27,393 bases of DNA from JAAEQG01 sp043803085 (lineage in GTDB: Bacteria; Planctomycetota; Phycisphaerae; UBA1845). Below, one piece after another: positions 16,746 to 23,929 of the stretch. Both the position numbers and the translations under genes were made by a program. Position 1 is the first letter of the stretch. Every line of letters begins with the position of its first letter. Under the pieces are notes generated by a model. It had not been told where the DNA came from. It searched no databases and saw only the letters and a list, made by a program, of their open reading frames with translations. Location: positions 1 to 27,393 of the forward strand of contig JAZDKM010000044.1 in the NCBI GenBank assembly GCA_043803085.1. Direction: 5' to 3'.

Positions 16746-18437
16746 ATGACCCCTCTCGGACTGGCAAAAAGCGTCCGCAGCCTCAACCGCCTTCGTGGGA
16801 TTGCCCGCGTCCTGACGCGTCACGGATTCGGGCATGTGGTCAGCCGGCTCAACCTGGGCCGGTACGTCCCTTTTTTGGAATTGCGCCGGCCCGCCGCGCC
16901 GGAACCGGCCAGCCCCAGCCAGATCGGACTGCGTCTGGCGGCGGTCTGCAACGACCTGGGGCCGACCTTCGTGAAAGTCGGCCAGCTTCTGACCACGAGG
17001 CCGGACCTGGTGCCGCAGGACGTGATCGCCGGTTTGCGCACCTTGCAGGACCGGGTGGAGCCGTTCGACAGTGCCACCGCGATGCAGATCATCGCCGAGG
17101 ACTTGGGCGTCGAGCCGACGACCTGCTTCCGCTCCATCGGCGAGGCGCCCTTTGCGAGCGGCTCCATCGGCCAGGTGTATCACGCGGTGGCCGCGGACGG
17201 TATGGAAGTGGTGGTCAAGGTGAAGCGTCCGGGGATCGAGGAGACGATCCGTCTGGACATGCACATCCTCAAGTGGCTGGCGGACGCGCTGGAGCACTAC
17301 GTGGTCGAGGTGCGGACGTTCAAGCCGGTACTGCTGGTGGAAGAAATGGAGGAAGTGATCCTGAGGGAGATGGACTACGTGAACGAGGCGGCGAGCACCT
17401 CGCGGTTCTGCACGGCGTTCAAGGACGACCCGCAGGTCACCATTCCACAGGTGCGCTGGGACTTGTGCGGCACGCGCGTGCTCACCCTCGAGCGGGCGGC
17501 CGGCCGGAACGTCGACGCCGTCCTCCGCGACGGCGACGCGTCCATCAACCGTAAGCGACTGGCCGACGTGCTAGTCAACGCGTACATGAGGCAGTTCTTC
17601 GAGCTCGGCCTGTTTCACGCCGACCCGCATCCGGGCAACATTCTCATCTCGCCGCCGGCGCACATCGCGTTGATCGACTTCGGCCAAGTGGGAATGGTGA
17701 GCGACGAGTTGGCCCACCACCTCGTGGTGTTGCTGGTGGCCGGGCTGGGGCGGGAGATCGATCTGGTGGTGGACACGTTGGGCGACATGCGGGCGTTGGG
17801 CCCCGAGGTGGACCGGGCGCAGTTGGCTCGCGGGTTGCGCCGTTTGCTGGACAAGTACTACGGCCTGCCGGTCAACCGGGTGGATACCCGCAAGTTCTTT
17901 GCGGAGATTACCGACATTTTCCGCCAGCACGATGTCACCGTGCCCCGCGACGTGGTGGTGCTGTGCAAGGCGCTGGCCACCGTGGCGGGGGTGGCTATGC
18001 AACTCGACCCCGAGATTGACCTGGTCTCGATGCTCAAGCCGCGGCTGCGGCGGATGGTGGCGGACCGGTTGGCCCCGAAGCGGTTGCTCCGCGGAACAGG
18101 GGTCGCGGTGTGGCACCTGTTCAGCATTCTGCGCACCGCGCCGCGGCAGTTGCGCACGGCGCTGCAACGGCTCGGCCTGGGTCAATGGCAACTGACCGTG
18201 CGGCACGAGAACCTGGACCGGCTGACCAGCGAGATGGACCGTTCCAGCAACCGGCTGGCGATGTCCGTGGTCATCGCGGCCATCATCGTGGGCAGTTCGG
18301 TGGTGGTGAGCACGAGCCGGGAGATGACGCTGTTTCACATCCCGTTGCAGGCTTTTGGCGTGTTTGGATACTTGTTCGCGGGCATCATGGGCGTGGCCTT
18401 GCTGTGGGCCATCTTCCGCAGCGGACGGCTGTCCTGA
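16746..18437 (+). CDS. ubiB: UbiB/ABC1 (AarF) family atypical kinase
   Basis: These membrane-associated atypical kinases/ATPases support ubiquinone or related lipid biology; the substrate here is unknown. The 563 residues carry all family motifs: KVGQ (Lys77-Gln80), the Ala-rich loop ASGSIGQVYHA (from 137) in place of a Gly-rich loop, the ATP lysine Lys158 in VVKVKRPG, HADPHPGNIL (from 291; Asp293 and Asn298) and the DFG triad (311-313). Two C-terminal membrane helices follow (about 512-530 and 538-560), as is usual in this family. The ATG at 16746 has no usable Shine-Dalgarno site; a TATCAT at 16732-16737 would put the transcript start almost at the ATG, so it may be leaderless. The frame is open upstream through a repeat, which I exclude. 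No quinone-synthesis genes are nearby. Confidence 0.94.
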   Translation: MTPLGLAKSVRSLNRLRGIARVLTRHGFGHVVSRLNLGRYVPFLELRRPAAPEPASPSQIGLRLAAVCNDLGPTFVKVGQLLTTRPDLVPQDVIAGLRTLQDRVEPFDSATAMQIIAEDLGVEPTTCFRSIGEAPFASGSIGQVYHAVAADGMEVVVKVKRPGIEETIRLDMHILKWLADALEHYVVEVRTFKPVLLVEEMEEVILREMDYVNEAASTSRFCTAFKDDPQVTIPQVRWDLCGTRVLTLERAAGRNVDAVLRDGDASINRKRLADVLVNAYMRQFFELGLFHADPHPGNILISPPAHIALIDFGQVGMVSDELAHHLVVLLVAGLGREIDLVVDTLGDMRALGPEVDRAQLARGLRRLLDKYYGLPVNRVDTRKFFAEITDIFRQHDVTVPRDVVVLCKALATVAGVAMQLDPEIDLVSMLKPRLRRMVADRLAPKRLLRGTGVAVWHLFSILRTAPRQLRTALQRLGLGQWQLTVRHENLDRLTSEMDRSSNRLAMSVVIAAIIVGSSVVVSTSREMTLFHIPLQAFGVFGYLFAGIMGVALLWAIFRSGRLS

Positions 18438-18459
18438 GTAGGGTCTGCGCTCGCGGACC
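18438..18459. repeat. Single GTAG-headed REP-like palindrome (R6)
   Basis: GTAG (18438-18441) directly follows the ubiB stop and precedes GGTCTGCG/CGCGGACC (18442-18449 with 18452-18459), which pair with one T-G mismatch. It fills most of the gap between the convergent ubiB and pilin genes and could serve both 3' ends. Confidence 0.75.
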
Positions 18460-18465
18460 GTTCTT

Positions 18466-18630
18466 CTACCAGCCGGGGATCACCAGTTTGGAGGCCACCG
18501 TAGCGCCGAGCAAGGCGACCGAGCCGAAAGCCGCGAGCAGGATCATGCTGAGCATCACGGCGTATTCGACGGCGGTCGGTCCATCCTCGTGCCGAACGAA
18601 CTGCTTGGCCCGTTTTATGAGAGCGTCCAT
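18466..18630 (-). CDS. flp: Flp/Fap-type IVb pilin precursor
   Basis: The 54-residue protein is a class IVb prepilin of the Tad (tight adherence) type. A short basic leader (MDALIKRAKQFVRHEDG) ends at Gly17, followed by PTAVEY with Glu22 and Tyr23, the Flp cleavage and assembly motif. A single hydrophobic helix follows (AVMLSMILLAAFGSVALLGA) with a short tail ending in Gly-Trp. Length and architecture match Flp pilins. GGAGG precedes the ATG at 18630 at a good distance. No Tad genes (prepilin peptidase, ATPase, secretin) occur in the window, so this copy is an orphan relative to its machinery. It is convergent with ubiB and divergent from metK. Confidence 0.9.
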   Translation of the reverse strand: MDALIKRAKQFVRHEDGPTAVEYAVMLSMILLAAFGSVALLGATVASKLVIPGW

Positions 18631-18851
18631 GCGGTCCTCCCTCCTACTGCCGTACGATGCCCTTCGATCTTTTCCGCGGCACGAACGGCGTGGGCGCCCG
18701 GCCGGTTTCGGGCTTGGCCCAGCGTCGTGCCGCAACCCCCCAGTTTTCCCAATCGTGACCCCGCTCAGAATAAGCGTAAGAAACATTTCCGTTGGAAGCA
18801 AATCGCTTGACGACTCCGTCCTATAATCGTGCCGTCTCCGGCGGCACAAAC

Positions 18852-18881
18852 TTGTCAAACGCCCCCGATTCTCATTATGAT
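18852..18881 (+). promoter_or_regulatory. metK promoter
   Basis: TTGTCA (18852-18857) and TATGAT (18876-18881) are spaced by 18 bases, each one base from consensus. Transcription would start near 18888, giving a leader of about 70 bases. Confidence 0.6.
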
Positions 18882-18893
18882 GGTTCGCCCGGC

Positions 18894-18920
18894 CGACCCC
18901 TGCCGTCGGGGAAGACGGTA
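18894..18920 (+). promoter_or_regulatory. Candidate structured leader of metK
   Basis: TGCCGTC (18901-18907) pairs with GACGGTA (18914-18920) around a GGGGAA loop, while CCCC (18897-18900) can pair with GGGG in that loop. The two pairings compete or form a compact pseudoknot. It does not match SAM riboswitch classes that I can recall, so a regulatory role is speculative. Confidence 0.3.
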
Positions 18921-18958
18921 GCCGCCGGTGAAGCCCACGAACCCATAAGGAGGATGGC

Positions 18959-20182
18959 GTGCCCCAGAACCGCGATTTCCTGTTTACGTCCGAGTCCGTC
19001 TCGATCGGTCACCCGGACAAAGTCGCCGATCAAATCTCCGACGCCATCCTGGACCGCCTGCTGGAACACGATCCCCTCGTCCGCTGCGCGGTGGAGACGC
19101 TGGTAACCACCGGTCTGGTGGTGATTGCCGGTGAGGTCACCGTGCACAACGAGGCGGCGGAAATCGCCCTGGGGCGGATCGAGCACACGGCCCGGGAAAC
19201 CATCCGCCAGATCGGCTACACCGAGGCGGGAATCGGCTTCGACGCCGACAGTTGCGCCGTCTTGCGCGCGGTGCACCGCCAATCGCTCGACATCAGCCAA
19301 GGGGTCGATAAGGCGGAGCCAGGGGCCGGCGATCAGGGCTTGATGTTCGGGTTCGCGTGTGATGAGACCGCCGCCCTGATGCCTCTGCCCATCCAGTTGG
19401 CCCACCGGATCGTCGAGCGCCTGGCCGAAGTGCGCGAGAAGCAGGAAATCTCCTGGCTGCGTCCCGATGCCAAGACGCAGGTCAGCGTGCGCTACGCCGG
19501 CGGACGCCCGGTAGAGATCGACACCATCGTGCTGTCGACCCAACATACTGAGGAGGTGACGGATCGGACCAGAAACATGACCGAGGAAGCCAAGAACGTA
19601 CTCATAGGACGAGTGATCCGCCCCGTCCTCGAACGCGAGTGTCCGAATCTCGATTCCCGCAAGATCAACTATCACATCAATCCTACGGGGCGCTTCGTCA
19701 CCGGCGGGCCGCACGGAGACAGTGGCCTGACCGGGCGCAAGATTATCGTGGACACCTACGGAGGACGGGGGCGGCATGGCGGTGGAGCGTTCTCCGGCAA
19801 GGACCCCTCGAAGGTCGATCGGTCGGCGGCGTACATGGCCCGGCACATCGCCAAGAACATCGTGGCTGCCGGTCTGGCGTCGGAGGCCGAGGTCCAGTTG
19901 GCCTACGCCATCGGCGTCGCCGAGCCGGTGAGCGTGTTCGTGAATACGCTCGGCACGGGGCGGGTCAGCGAAGCCAAGCTGGAAGGTGCGGTCCGCGAGA
20001 TTTTCCCCCTGACCCCGCGGGGGATCATCGAGTACCTGGATCTGCGTCGGCCGATCTATCTGGAGACGGCCCGGCATGGCCACTTCGGGCGCGAGCTGCC
20101 CGATTTCACGTGGGAGCGCACGGACCGGGCCGACGATCTACGGGCGGCCGTCGGCGCCCAAGCCGTCGCGCTGGCGGAGTAG
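18959..20182 (+). CDS. metK: S-adenosylmethionine synthetase
   Basis: The enzyme makes S-adenosylmethionine from methionine and ATP in the cytoplasm. All signatures are present in 407 residues: GHPDKVADQISDAILD near the N terminus, GAGDQGLMFGFACDE, and GGGAFSGKDPSKVDRSAAY, which holds the phosphate and potassium sites. The length is somewhat above the usual 380-400. The start is GTG at 18959 with AAGGAGG five bases upstream; an ATG at 18954 is closer to the Shine-Dalgarno site but out of frame. The gene has its own promoter, a potentially structured leader and an intrinsic terminator directly downstream, so it appears to be monocistronic. Confidence 0.98.
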   Translation: MPQNRDFLFTSESVSIGHPDKVADQISDAILDRLLEHDPLVRCAVETLVTTGLVVIAGEVTVHNEAAEIALGRIEHTARETIRQIGYTEAGIGFDADSCAVLRAVHRQSLDISQGVDKAEPGAGDQGLMFGFACDETAALMPLPIQLAHRIVERLAEVREKQEISWLRPDAKTQVSVRYAGGRPVEIDTIVLSTQHTEEVTDRTRNMTEEAKNVLIGRVIRPVLERECPNLDSRKINYHINPTGRFVTGGPHGDSGLTGRKIIVDTYGGRGRHGGGAFSGKDPSKVDRSAAYMARHIAKNIVAAGLASEAEVQLAYAIGVAEPVSVFVNTLGTGRVSEAKLEGAVREIFPLTPRGIIEYLDLRRPIYLETARHGHFGRELPDFTWERTDRADDLRAAVGAQAVALAE

Positions 20183-20198
20183 AAGCCTCTAACTCGTT

Positions 20199-20259
20199 GT
20201 AGCGGCCTGCGTCCTCGCAGGCCGTTTTTCTTTTCGGCCGGCGAGACGCCGGCCGCTAC
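20199..20259. repeat. REPIN-like double-hairpin element with GTAG heads (R7)
   Basis: Outer arms GTAGCGGCC (20199-20207) and GGCCGCTAC (20251-20259) enclose two hairpins, CGGCCTGC/GCAGGCCG (20203-20210 with 20217-20224) and CGGCCGGCG/CGCCGGCCG (20235-20243 with 20247-20255). Both halves carry a GTAG head facing outward. The first half doubles as the metK terminator. Confidence 0.88.
20203..20234 (+). terminator. Intrinsic terminator of metK inside a repeat
   Basis: An 8-base stem CGGCCTGC/GCAGGCCG with loop GTCCTC is followed by TTTTTCTTTT (20225-20234). It begins 20 bases after the metK stop. The hairpin belongs to the repeat at 20199-20259, so the repeat appears to have been recruited as a terminator. 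Confidence 0.85.
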
Positions 20260-20268
20260 GGACGCCGA

Positions 20269-20997
20269 TCATGTACCAGCACGCACATGGATTCCGTAGG
20301 CGGCCAATTGGGCGGTGGCCTGGGCGGCCCAATTTCGATTGGCCGTGGGGCTGGCCGGGCTGGGGTGCGGAATGCGGCCGATGGTGACCTCGAGGCCGTC
20401 GAGGGCGTGGCGCGCGCGTTCCTCGGCGAACACGCCGACGCCGATCACATACTTCGGCTGGAAGTGCTCGACGGTGCGCCGCAGGGCCCGGTCGCAGGTC
20501 TCCAAGAGCGGTCGGCGCTCCGCGCTCGGCAGTTGGTTGGGCGTACGGTTCCGCCCGCTGGGCTCGAAGAAAGCGAGCGGGCAGTAGTTGGCGACGAAGA
20601 AGCGCCGGAAGAAACGCGGCGGAGTCTGGAAGTGCTCTTGCGCCCACGACCAGAAGCGCGCCCCGCTTACTTCGCTGCGGGAACATGCGAATCCCAACAC
20701 CGGCCGCTTGGAGTGCTCCACGGGCGGTCTTCCCACCGCCTCCTCGATGCCCAACCAGTCGCGGACGGCGTTCACTTCGCCGAAGGGCACACCGGTCTGG
20801 ACCATGCCCCACGGACCGGGGTTCATACCCAGCAGGAGGACCTCGCGCGTTCCCTGTCCGAAGCGTTCGAGGTAGCGGCGGTGACACGCCCGAGCATACG
20901 TCAGCGGGTTATAGACGTGGCTCACCGGCGGCCCGAAACGCAGGCGATTCACGTCACGAATGAGGCGGTCGGTGATGGCCTGAAGTGATTGAGCCAC
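20269..20997 (-). CDS. SMUG1-like uracil-DNA glycosylase
   Basis: The 242-residue enzyme is predicted to excise uracil and related bases from DNA in base-excision repair. It matches the SMUG1 family: motif 1 GMNPGPWGMVQTGVPFGEV with Asn59 at the catalytic position, NYCPLAFFEPSGRNRTPNQL in the middle, and the second motif IPHPSPASPTANRNW with His211. Length is close to the family norm (about 240-270). The start is GTG at 20997, with GGATTTGGA close upstream. It is convergent with metK and follows the broken sirtuin gene on the same strand, with a large palindromic repeat between them. This family is less common in bacteria than Ung or UdgA but occurs in several phyla. Confidence 0.93.
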   Translation of the reverse strand: MAQSLQAITDRLIRDVNRLRFGPPVSHVYNPLTYARACHRRYLERFGQGTREVLLLGMNPGPWGMVQTGVPFGEVNAVRDWLGIEEAVGRPPVEHSKRPVLGFACSRSEVSGARFWSWAQEHFQTPPRFFRRFFVANYCPLAFFEPSGRNRTPNQLPSAERRPLLETCDRALRRTVEHFQPKYVIGVGVFAEERARHALDGLEVTIGRIPHPSPASPTANRNWAAQATAQLAAYGIHVRAGT

Positions 20998-21008
20998 TCC
21001 AAATCCTC

Positions 21009-21112
21009 GGTAGGGCGGGCTCTGCCTGCCGAAACAACGCCTCCGGCGGAGCCCGATCGGTAACGATGGTCCGCGAGCGCGGACTCAACCGTCGGGCAGA
21101 GCCCGACCTACC
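21009..21112. repeat. Large REPIN-like element with GTAG head (R8)
   Basis: Outer arms at 21009-21026 and 21095-21112 are 18 bases long and match at 17 positions. Inside are CTCCG/CGGAG near 21041-21051 and GTCCGCG/CGCGGAC (21069-21075 with 21078-21084), the latter identical to the core of the element at 13982-14007. It lies 40 bases downstream of the sirtuin stop and just upstream of the glycosylase start. Confidence 0.85.
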
Positions 21113-21151
21113 GTCTGCAGCCCTCCGTCGCCCCAACGTCTCTATGTTCGG

Positions 21152-21907
21152 CTACTTCATCTTCTCCCGCAGGGCTTCCACGACGGCCGGCACGGCGGTG
21201 CCGGCCTTTTCGGCGATGACCAGATCGGCAGAGTCGGTCAGCGGCGTGGCCTCCGGGTTGATCTCCACCACGTGGGCGCCGTGGTGCTTGGCGAACATGG
21301 AGAACGAGGCCGCCGGATAGACGACGCTGCTCGTCCCGATGACCAGCATGACCTCACACTGGCCCGCGGCGGTCTGGGCGCTGCTGACCGCCTCGGGAGG
21401 CAACATCTCGCCGAACCAGACCACCCCCGGTCGCATCTTTCCGCCACACTTGGGGCATCCCGGGATGGGGTGTTCGCAAACCTTGTCGGCCCGCTCCTGG
21501 TAGTTGCAGTCCCAGCAAGCATCGATCCAAATATCGCCGTGGAGTTCGACGACGTTGCGACTGCCCGCGGCCCGGTGCAGCCCGTCCACGTTCTGCGTGA
21601 TCAGGCAGAAGCTCGGACAGAGGCGTTCCATCTCAGCCAGGGCGTAGTGGGCCGGGTTGGGGCGGCAGGTGAGCAGTTGGGTGCGCCGCGCCTTGTAAAA
21701 CCGCCACACCATCGCAGGGTCGACCCGAAACGCCTCGGGGGTGGCCACCGCTTACGGGCGGTGGCCCTCCCACAACCCCCCCGCCCCGCGGCACGGGGCC
21801 ACCCCGCAGTCGGCCGAGACGCCGGCGCCGGTCATGACCGCCACGCGCTGGGCTGCACGGAGCCACTCAGCGACTTGCTGGACCGCATGTGAGAAGTTGT
21901 CACCCAC
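21152..21907 (-). pseudogene. cobB: Sir2-family NAD-dependent deacylase, interrupted by in-frame stop
   Basis: Read from a GTG at 21907, this would be a 251-residue sirtuin, the normal length. It opens with AEWLRAAQRVAVMTGAGVSAD, then RGAGGLWEGHRP, then a TAA (21754-21752), and continues in the same frame with ATPEAF and VWRFYKARR. The rest is intact: QNVDGLHRAAGS, the catalytic ELHG, a zinc ribbon of CWDC and CPKC, GTSSVVYP and INPE. The NAD-loop SGIPTFR of active sirtuins is CGVAPCR here, so both the stop and nearby substitutions affect the NAD site. A shortened product from the GTG at 21748 would lack the Rossmann glycine motif and should be inactive. No length change is needed to align it. 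A sequencing error could explain the stop but not the substitutions. A TATAAT eight bases upstream suggests a leaderless transcript. Confidence 0.75.
21738..21805. repeat. REPIN-like palindromes inside the sirtuin gene (R9)
   Basis: Outer arms GGGGTGGCC (21738-21746) and GGCCACCCC (21797-21805) enclose two hairpins, GGCCACCGC/GCGGTGGCC (21743-21751 with 21758-21766) and GCCCCG/CGGGGC (21783-21788 with 21794-21799). The layout, with GTGG heads facing outward, matches the intergenic elements. The loop of the first hairpin contains the in-frame stop of the sirtuin. Confidence 0.6.
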
Positions 21908-21914
21908 AAAAACG

Positions 21915-21936
21915 ATTATACGCGCTTAGCTTGACA
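21915..21936. promoter_or_regulatory. Divergent promoter elements (sirtuin / TolC-like gene)
   Basis: On the minus strand a perfect TATAAT (21920-21915) lies eight bases before the sirtuin GTG; its -35 is poor. On the plus strand a perfect TTGACA (21931-21936) faces the TolC-like gene, with only a weak -10 (GATGGT at 21954-21959). Confidence 0.45.
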
Positions 21937-21968
21937 ATCAAACGGCCGGCCGGGATGGTGCATCACCA

Positions 21969-23804
21969 ATGAAACAGGCGCGAAGGTCCGCTCCTTTACG
22001 ATCGCGGCTCGGAGGCCGCTCCCTTACGGTCGCGGTTCGGAGGCTGCTGCCTCACGGTCGCGGCTCGGAGGCCGCTCTCTTGCGGTCGCGGTTCGGTTCG
22101 TGGTCGCGGTTCGGCGCGTTCTTCGTCGGGATGTGGATCGTTTCGGGGTGTTCGTGGTACCTCAACGACGCCGACCGCCAAGTTCAACGACTGATTGACG
22201 ATCGTCAAACCGCGGCTTTGGGCGAGACCCATCCGGCCGGCCTGGGCGAAGAGACCGGCCGCCTCGGAGACCAGAGCAGCCTGCACGCATTTGTCCCGCA
22301 CCAGGTGGACTCGAGCGTGCCCAAGGCCTTCGCGCCGACGACGCAACCGGCGGCCGAGCCGGCGGCGTCCCCAACAACGATGACGCCAGCGGAGACAGAC
22401 ATCCGCAATCTGACGTTGGCGGACTGTCTGGCTTACGCCCAGAAGCACGCCCGCGACTATCGATCGGCGAAAGAGGACCTCTATCTGGCGGCTTTGGCGC
22501 TGACCCTCGAACGGCATTTGTGGACCCCGCAGTTCTCGGGCAGCGTCCAGTCGCGCTACACCAACTACGGCCAGATTCGCGATTTCGACCACGCCATGGA
22601 CGCGGTGTCCCAGGTGGCGGTGGAGCAGAAGCTGCCGCTCGGCGGCACGGTCACGGCCAAACTGATCAACGATTGGGTGCGCGACCTCGGCCAGCATGTG
22701 ACGGTGGGCGAAACCGGCCAAGCCATCCTCGAAGCGGATATCCCTCTGCTGCGCGGCGCGGGCCGGGTGGCCTACGAATCGCGCTATCAGGCCGAGCGCA
22801 ACCTCATCTATGCGGTGCGCGACTTCGAGAACTTCCGCCGGGACTTTCTGGTGGATCTTGCGGGGGACTATTTCAATCTACTCAGCGCCCGGGCCCGCAT
22901 CCAGAGCGCCCTGGACAGCGAGCGCAGCTTCAAGCTGGACATGGAGCGGAGTAAGGCCTTGGCCGCCAAAGGCCGTGACGTACTCCAGGTCGAGGCGGAC
23001 CGGGCCCAGGTGCAGTTCTTGTCGGCCCAGAACCGGGTGGTCATCGAGCGGGCCACCTACGCCAACGCACTGGACCGTTTCAAGATCCGGCTGGGCATGC
23101 CGACGCTCACGGCGATGGACGTGGGGGGCGAGGAGGCGCTCGATCTGCGCGAACCGCGGGTCGAAGAAGCCGTGGCGATCGACACGGCGCTGCAATACCG
23201 CCTCGGCCTGCTGAACAACCTGGATGCGGTCGACGATGCCCGGCGCGGCGTGCTCATCGCCAAGAATAACATGCTGCCGGACTTGAACTTCACCGGCAGC
23301 GTGACCATGGACACCAACCCGAATGAGAAGAACTCGTTCAGCTACAACACCGAGCGGACCACCTGGCGCTCCATGCTCGAGATGGAGATCCCCTTTGACC
23401 GGGTGAAGGAGCGGAACGATTCCCGCGCCAGCCTGATCGATCTCCGCCGGGCCGAACGGGCGTACGACCAGGCCGCGGACACCGTCCGCCTGGACGTGCG
23501 TCGCGCGCTCCGGCGGCTGGAAGAGGCCCGCATCACGATGGACATTCAACGGCGGAACATCGGCATCAACGACACGCGGCGCGAACAGGCCCGCCTGTGG
23601 TTTGAAAAGGGCCTGTTACGCTCGAACCGTGACGTGATCGAGGCCGAGAACGAATGGCGTGACGCGGTGAACGCCTTCGCCCAGGCCCAGGCGGACTATC
23701 GCCTGGCGATTCTGGAGTTCCTGCGCGACACGGGGACCCTGCGGGTGGACGACGACGGCCATTGGGTCATGCCTGACGCGTCCCAGGCCCGAGCGGCCCC
23801 ATAA
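21969..23804 (+). CDS. TolC-like outer-membrane efflux lipoprotein
   Basis: From the ATG at 21969 the product has 611 residues. The mature part is a TolC/OEP-type outer-membrane channel subunit: long amphipathic helices, paired repeats (LADCLAYAQKHARDYRSAKE in the first half; LRRAERAYDQAADTVRLDVR in the second) and extracellular-strand-like segments such as FSGSVQSRYTNYG. A lipobox, WIVSGC, predicts lipid anchoring. Codons before it are encoded by a 28-bp tandem repeat and read as an Arg-rich string; a TTG at 22080 would give the more normal signal MRSRFGSWSRFGAFFVGMWI followed by VSGC, so the true start is uncertain. Residues after the lipobox to about 145 are low-complexity Thr/Pro/Ala. It is followed by an adaptor and an ATPase gene, fitting a tripartite exporter. 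Confidence 0.88.
   Translation: MKQARRSAPLRSRLGGRSLTVAVRRLLPHGRGSEAALLRSRFGSWSRFGAFFVGMWIVSGCSWYLNDADRQVQRLIDDRQTAALGETHPAGLGEETGRLGDQSSLHAFVPHQVDSSVPKAFAPTTQPAAEPAASPTTMTPAETDIRNLTLADCLAYAQKHARDYRSAKEDLYLAALALTLERHLWTPQFSGSVQSRYTNYGQIRDFDHAMDAVSQVAVEQKLPLGGTVTAKLINDWVRDLGQHVTVGETGQAILEADIPLLRGAGRVAYESRYQAERNLIYAVRDFENFRRDFLVDLAGDYFNLLSARARIQSALDSERSFKLDMERSKALAAKGRDVLQVEADRAQVQFLSAQNRVVIERATYANALDRFKIRLGMPTLTAMDVGGEEALDLREPRVEEAVAIDTALQYRLGLLNNLDAVDDARRGVLIAKNNMLPDLNFTGSVTMDTNPNEKNSFSYNTERTTWRSMLEMEIPFDRVKERNDSRASLIDLRRAERAYDQAADTVRLDVRRALRRLEEARITMDIQRRNIGINDTRREQARLWFEKGLLRSNRDVIEAENEWRDAVNAFAQAQADYRLAILEFLRDTGTLRVDDDGHWVMPDASQARAAP
21988..22096. repeat. 28-bp tandem repeat, about four units
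   Basis: Units at 21988-22015, 22016-22043 and 22044-22071 are each 28 bases and share a core ACGGTCGCGG(T/C)TCGGAGG; a fourth, incomplete unit spans 22072-22096, with a further degenerate copy of the GGTCGCGGTTCGG core after it. Since 28 is not a multiple of three, each unit is read in a different frame by the overlapping gene. Confidence 0.9.
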
Positions 23805-23811
23805 TCACGGC

Positions 23812-23929
23812 GGGGGTGGCATGCCTTCACGCGGGTGCGACAGCAGCCGCGGGTAGGCATGTCTCGTGATTCAAGGCATGGTTATTCGCGATCCGCCGAG
23901 GGCGAATCACGTGAAGCCATGCCACCCCC
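23812..23929. repeat. Large REPIN-like element (R10)
   Basis: Outer arms GGGGGTGGCATG (23812-23823) and CATGCCACCCCC (23918-23929) are perfect. Inside are CATGCCT/AGGCATG (23820-23826 with 23855-23861) and GGCATGG/CCATGCC (23875-23881 with 23917-23923), the second containing ATTCGC/GCGAAT (23884-23889 with 23902-23907). It begins seven bases after the stop of the TolC-like gene and separates it from the adaptor gene. Confidence 0.85.

Noticed and set aside
18954..18956. ATG as start of metK
   Set aside because: It is out of frame with the conserved MetK sequence; GTG at 18959 is in frame with good Shine-Dalgarno spacing.
18882..18958. Known SAM riboswitch upstream of metK
   Set aside because: The leader is only about 70 bases and shows none of the conserved cores of SAM-I, SAM-II or SAM/SAH riboswitches that I can recall.
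21738..21805. Simple insertion of a repeat into the sirtuin gene
   Set aside because: The reading frame and residue spacing across the region (GAGVSA, RGAGGLW, ATPEAF) match intact sirtuins without a gap, so a plain insertion does not fit.
546..23929. CRISPR array
   Set aside because: The palindromes are dispersed one per intergenic gap, differ in sequence and have no regular spacers; no cas genes are present.
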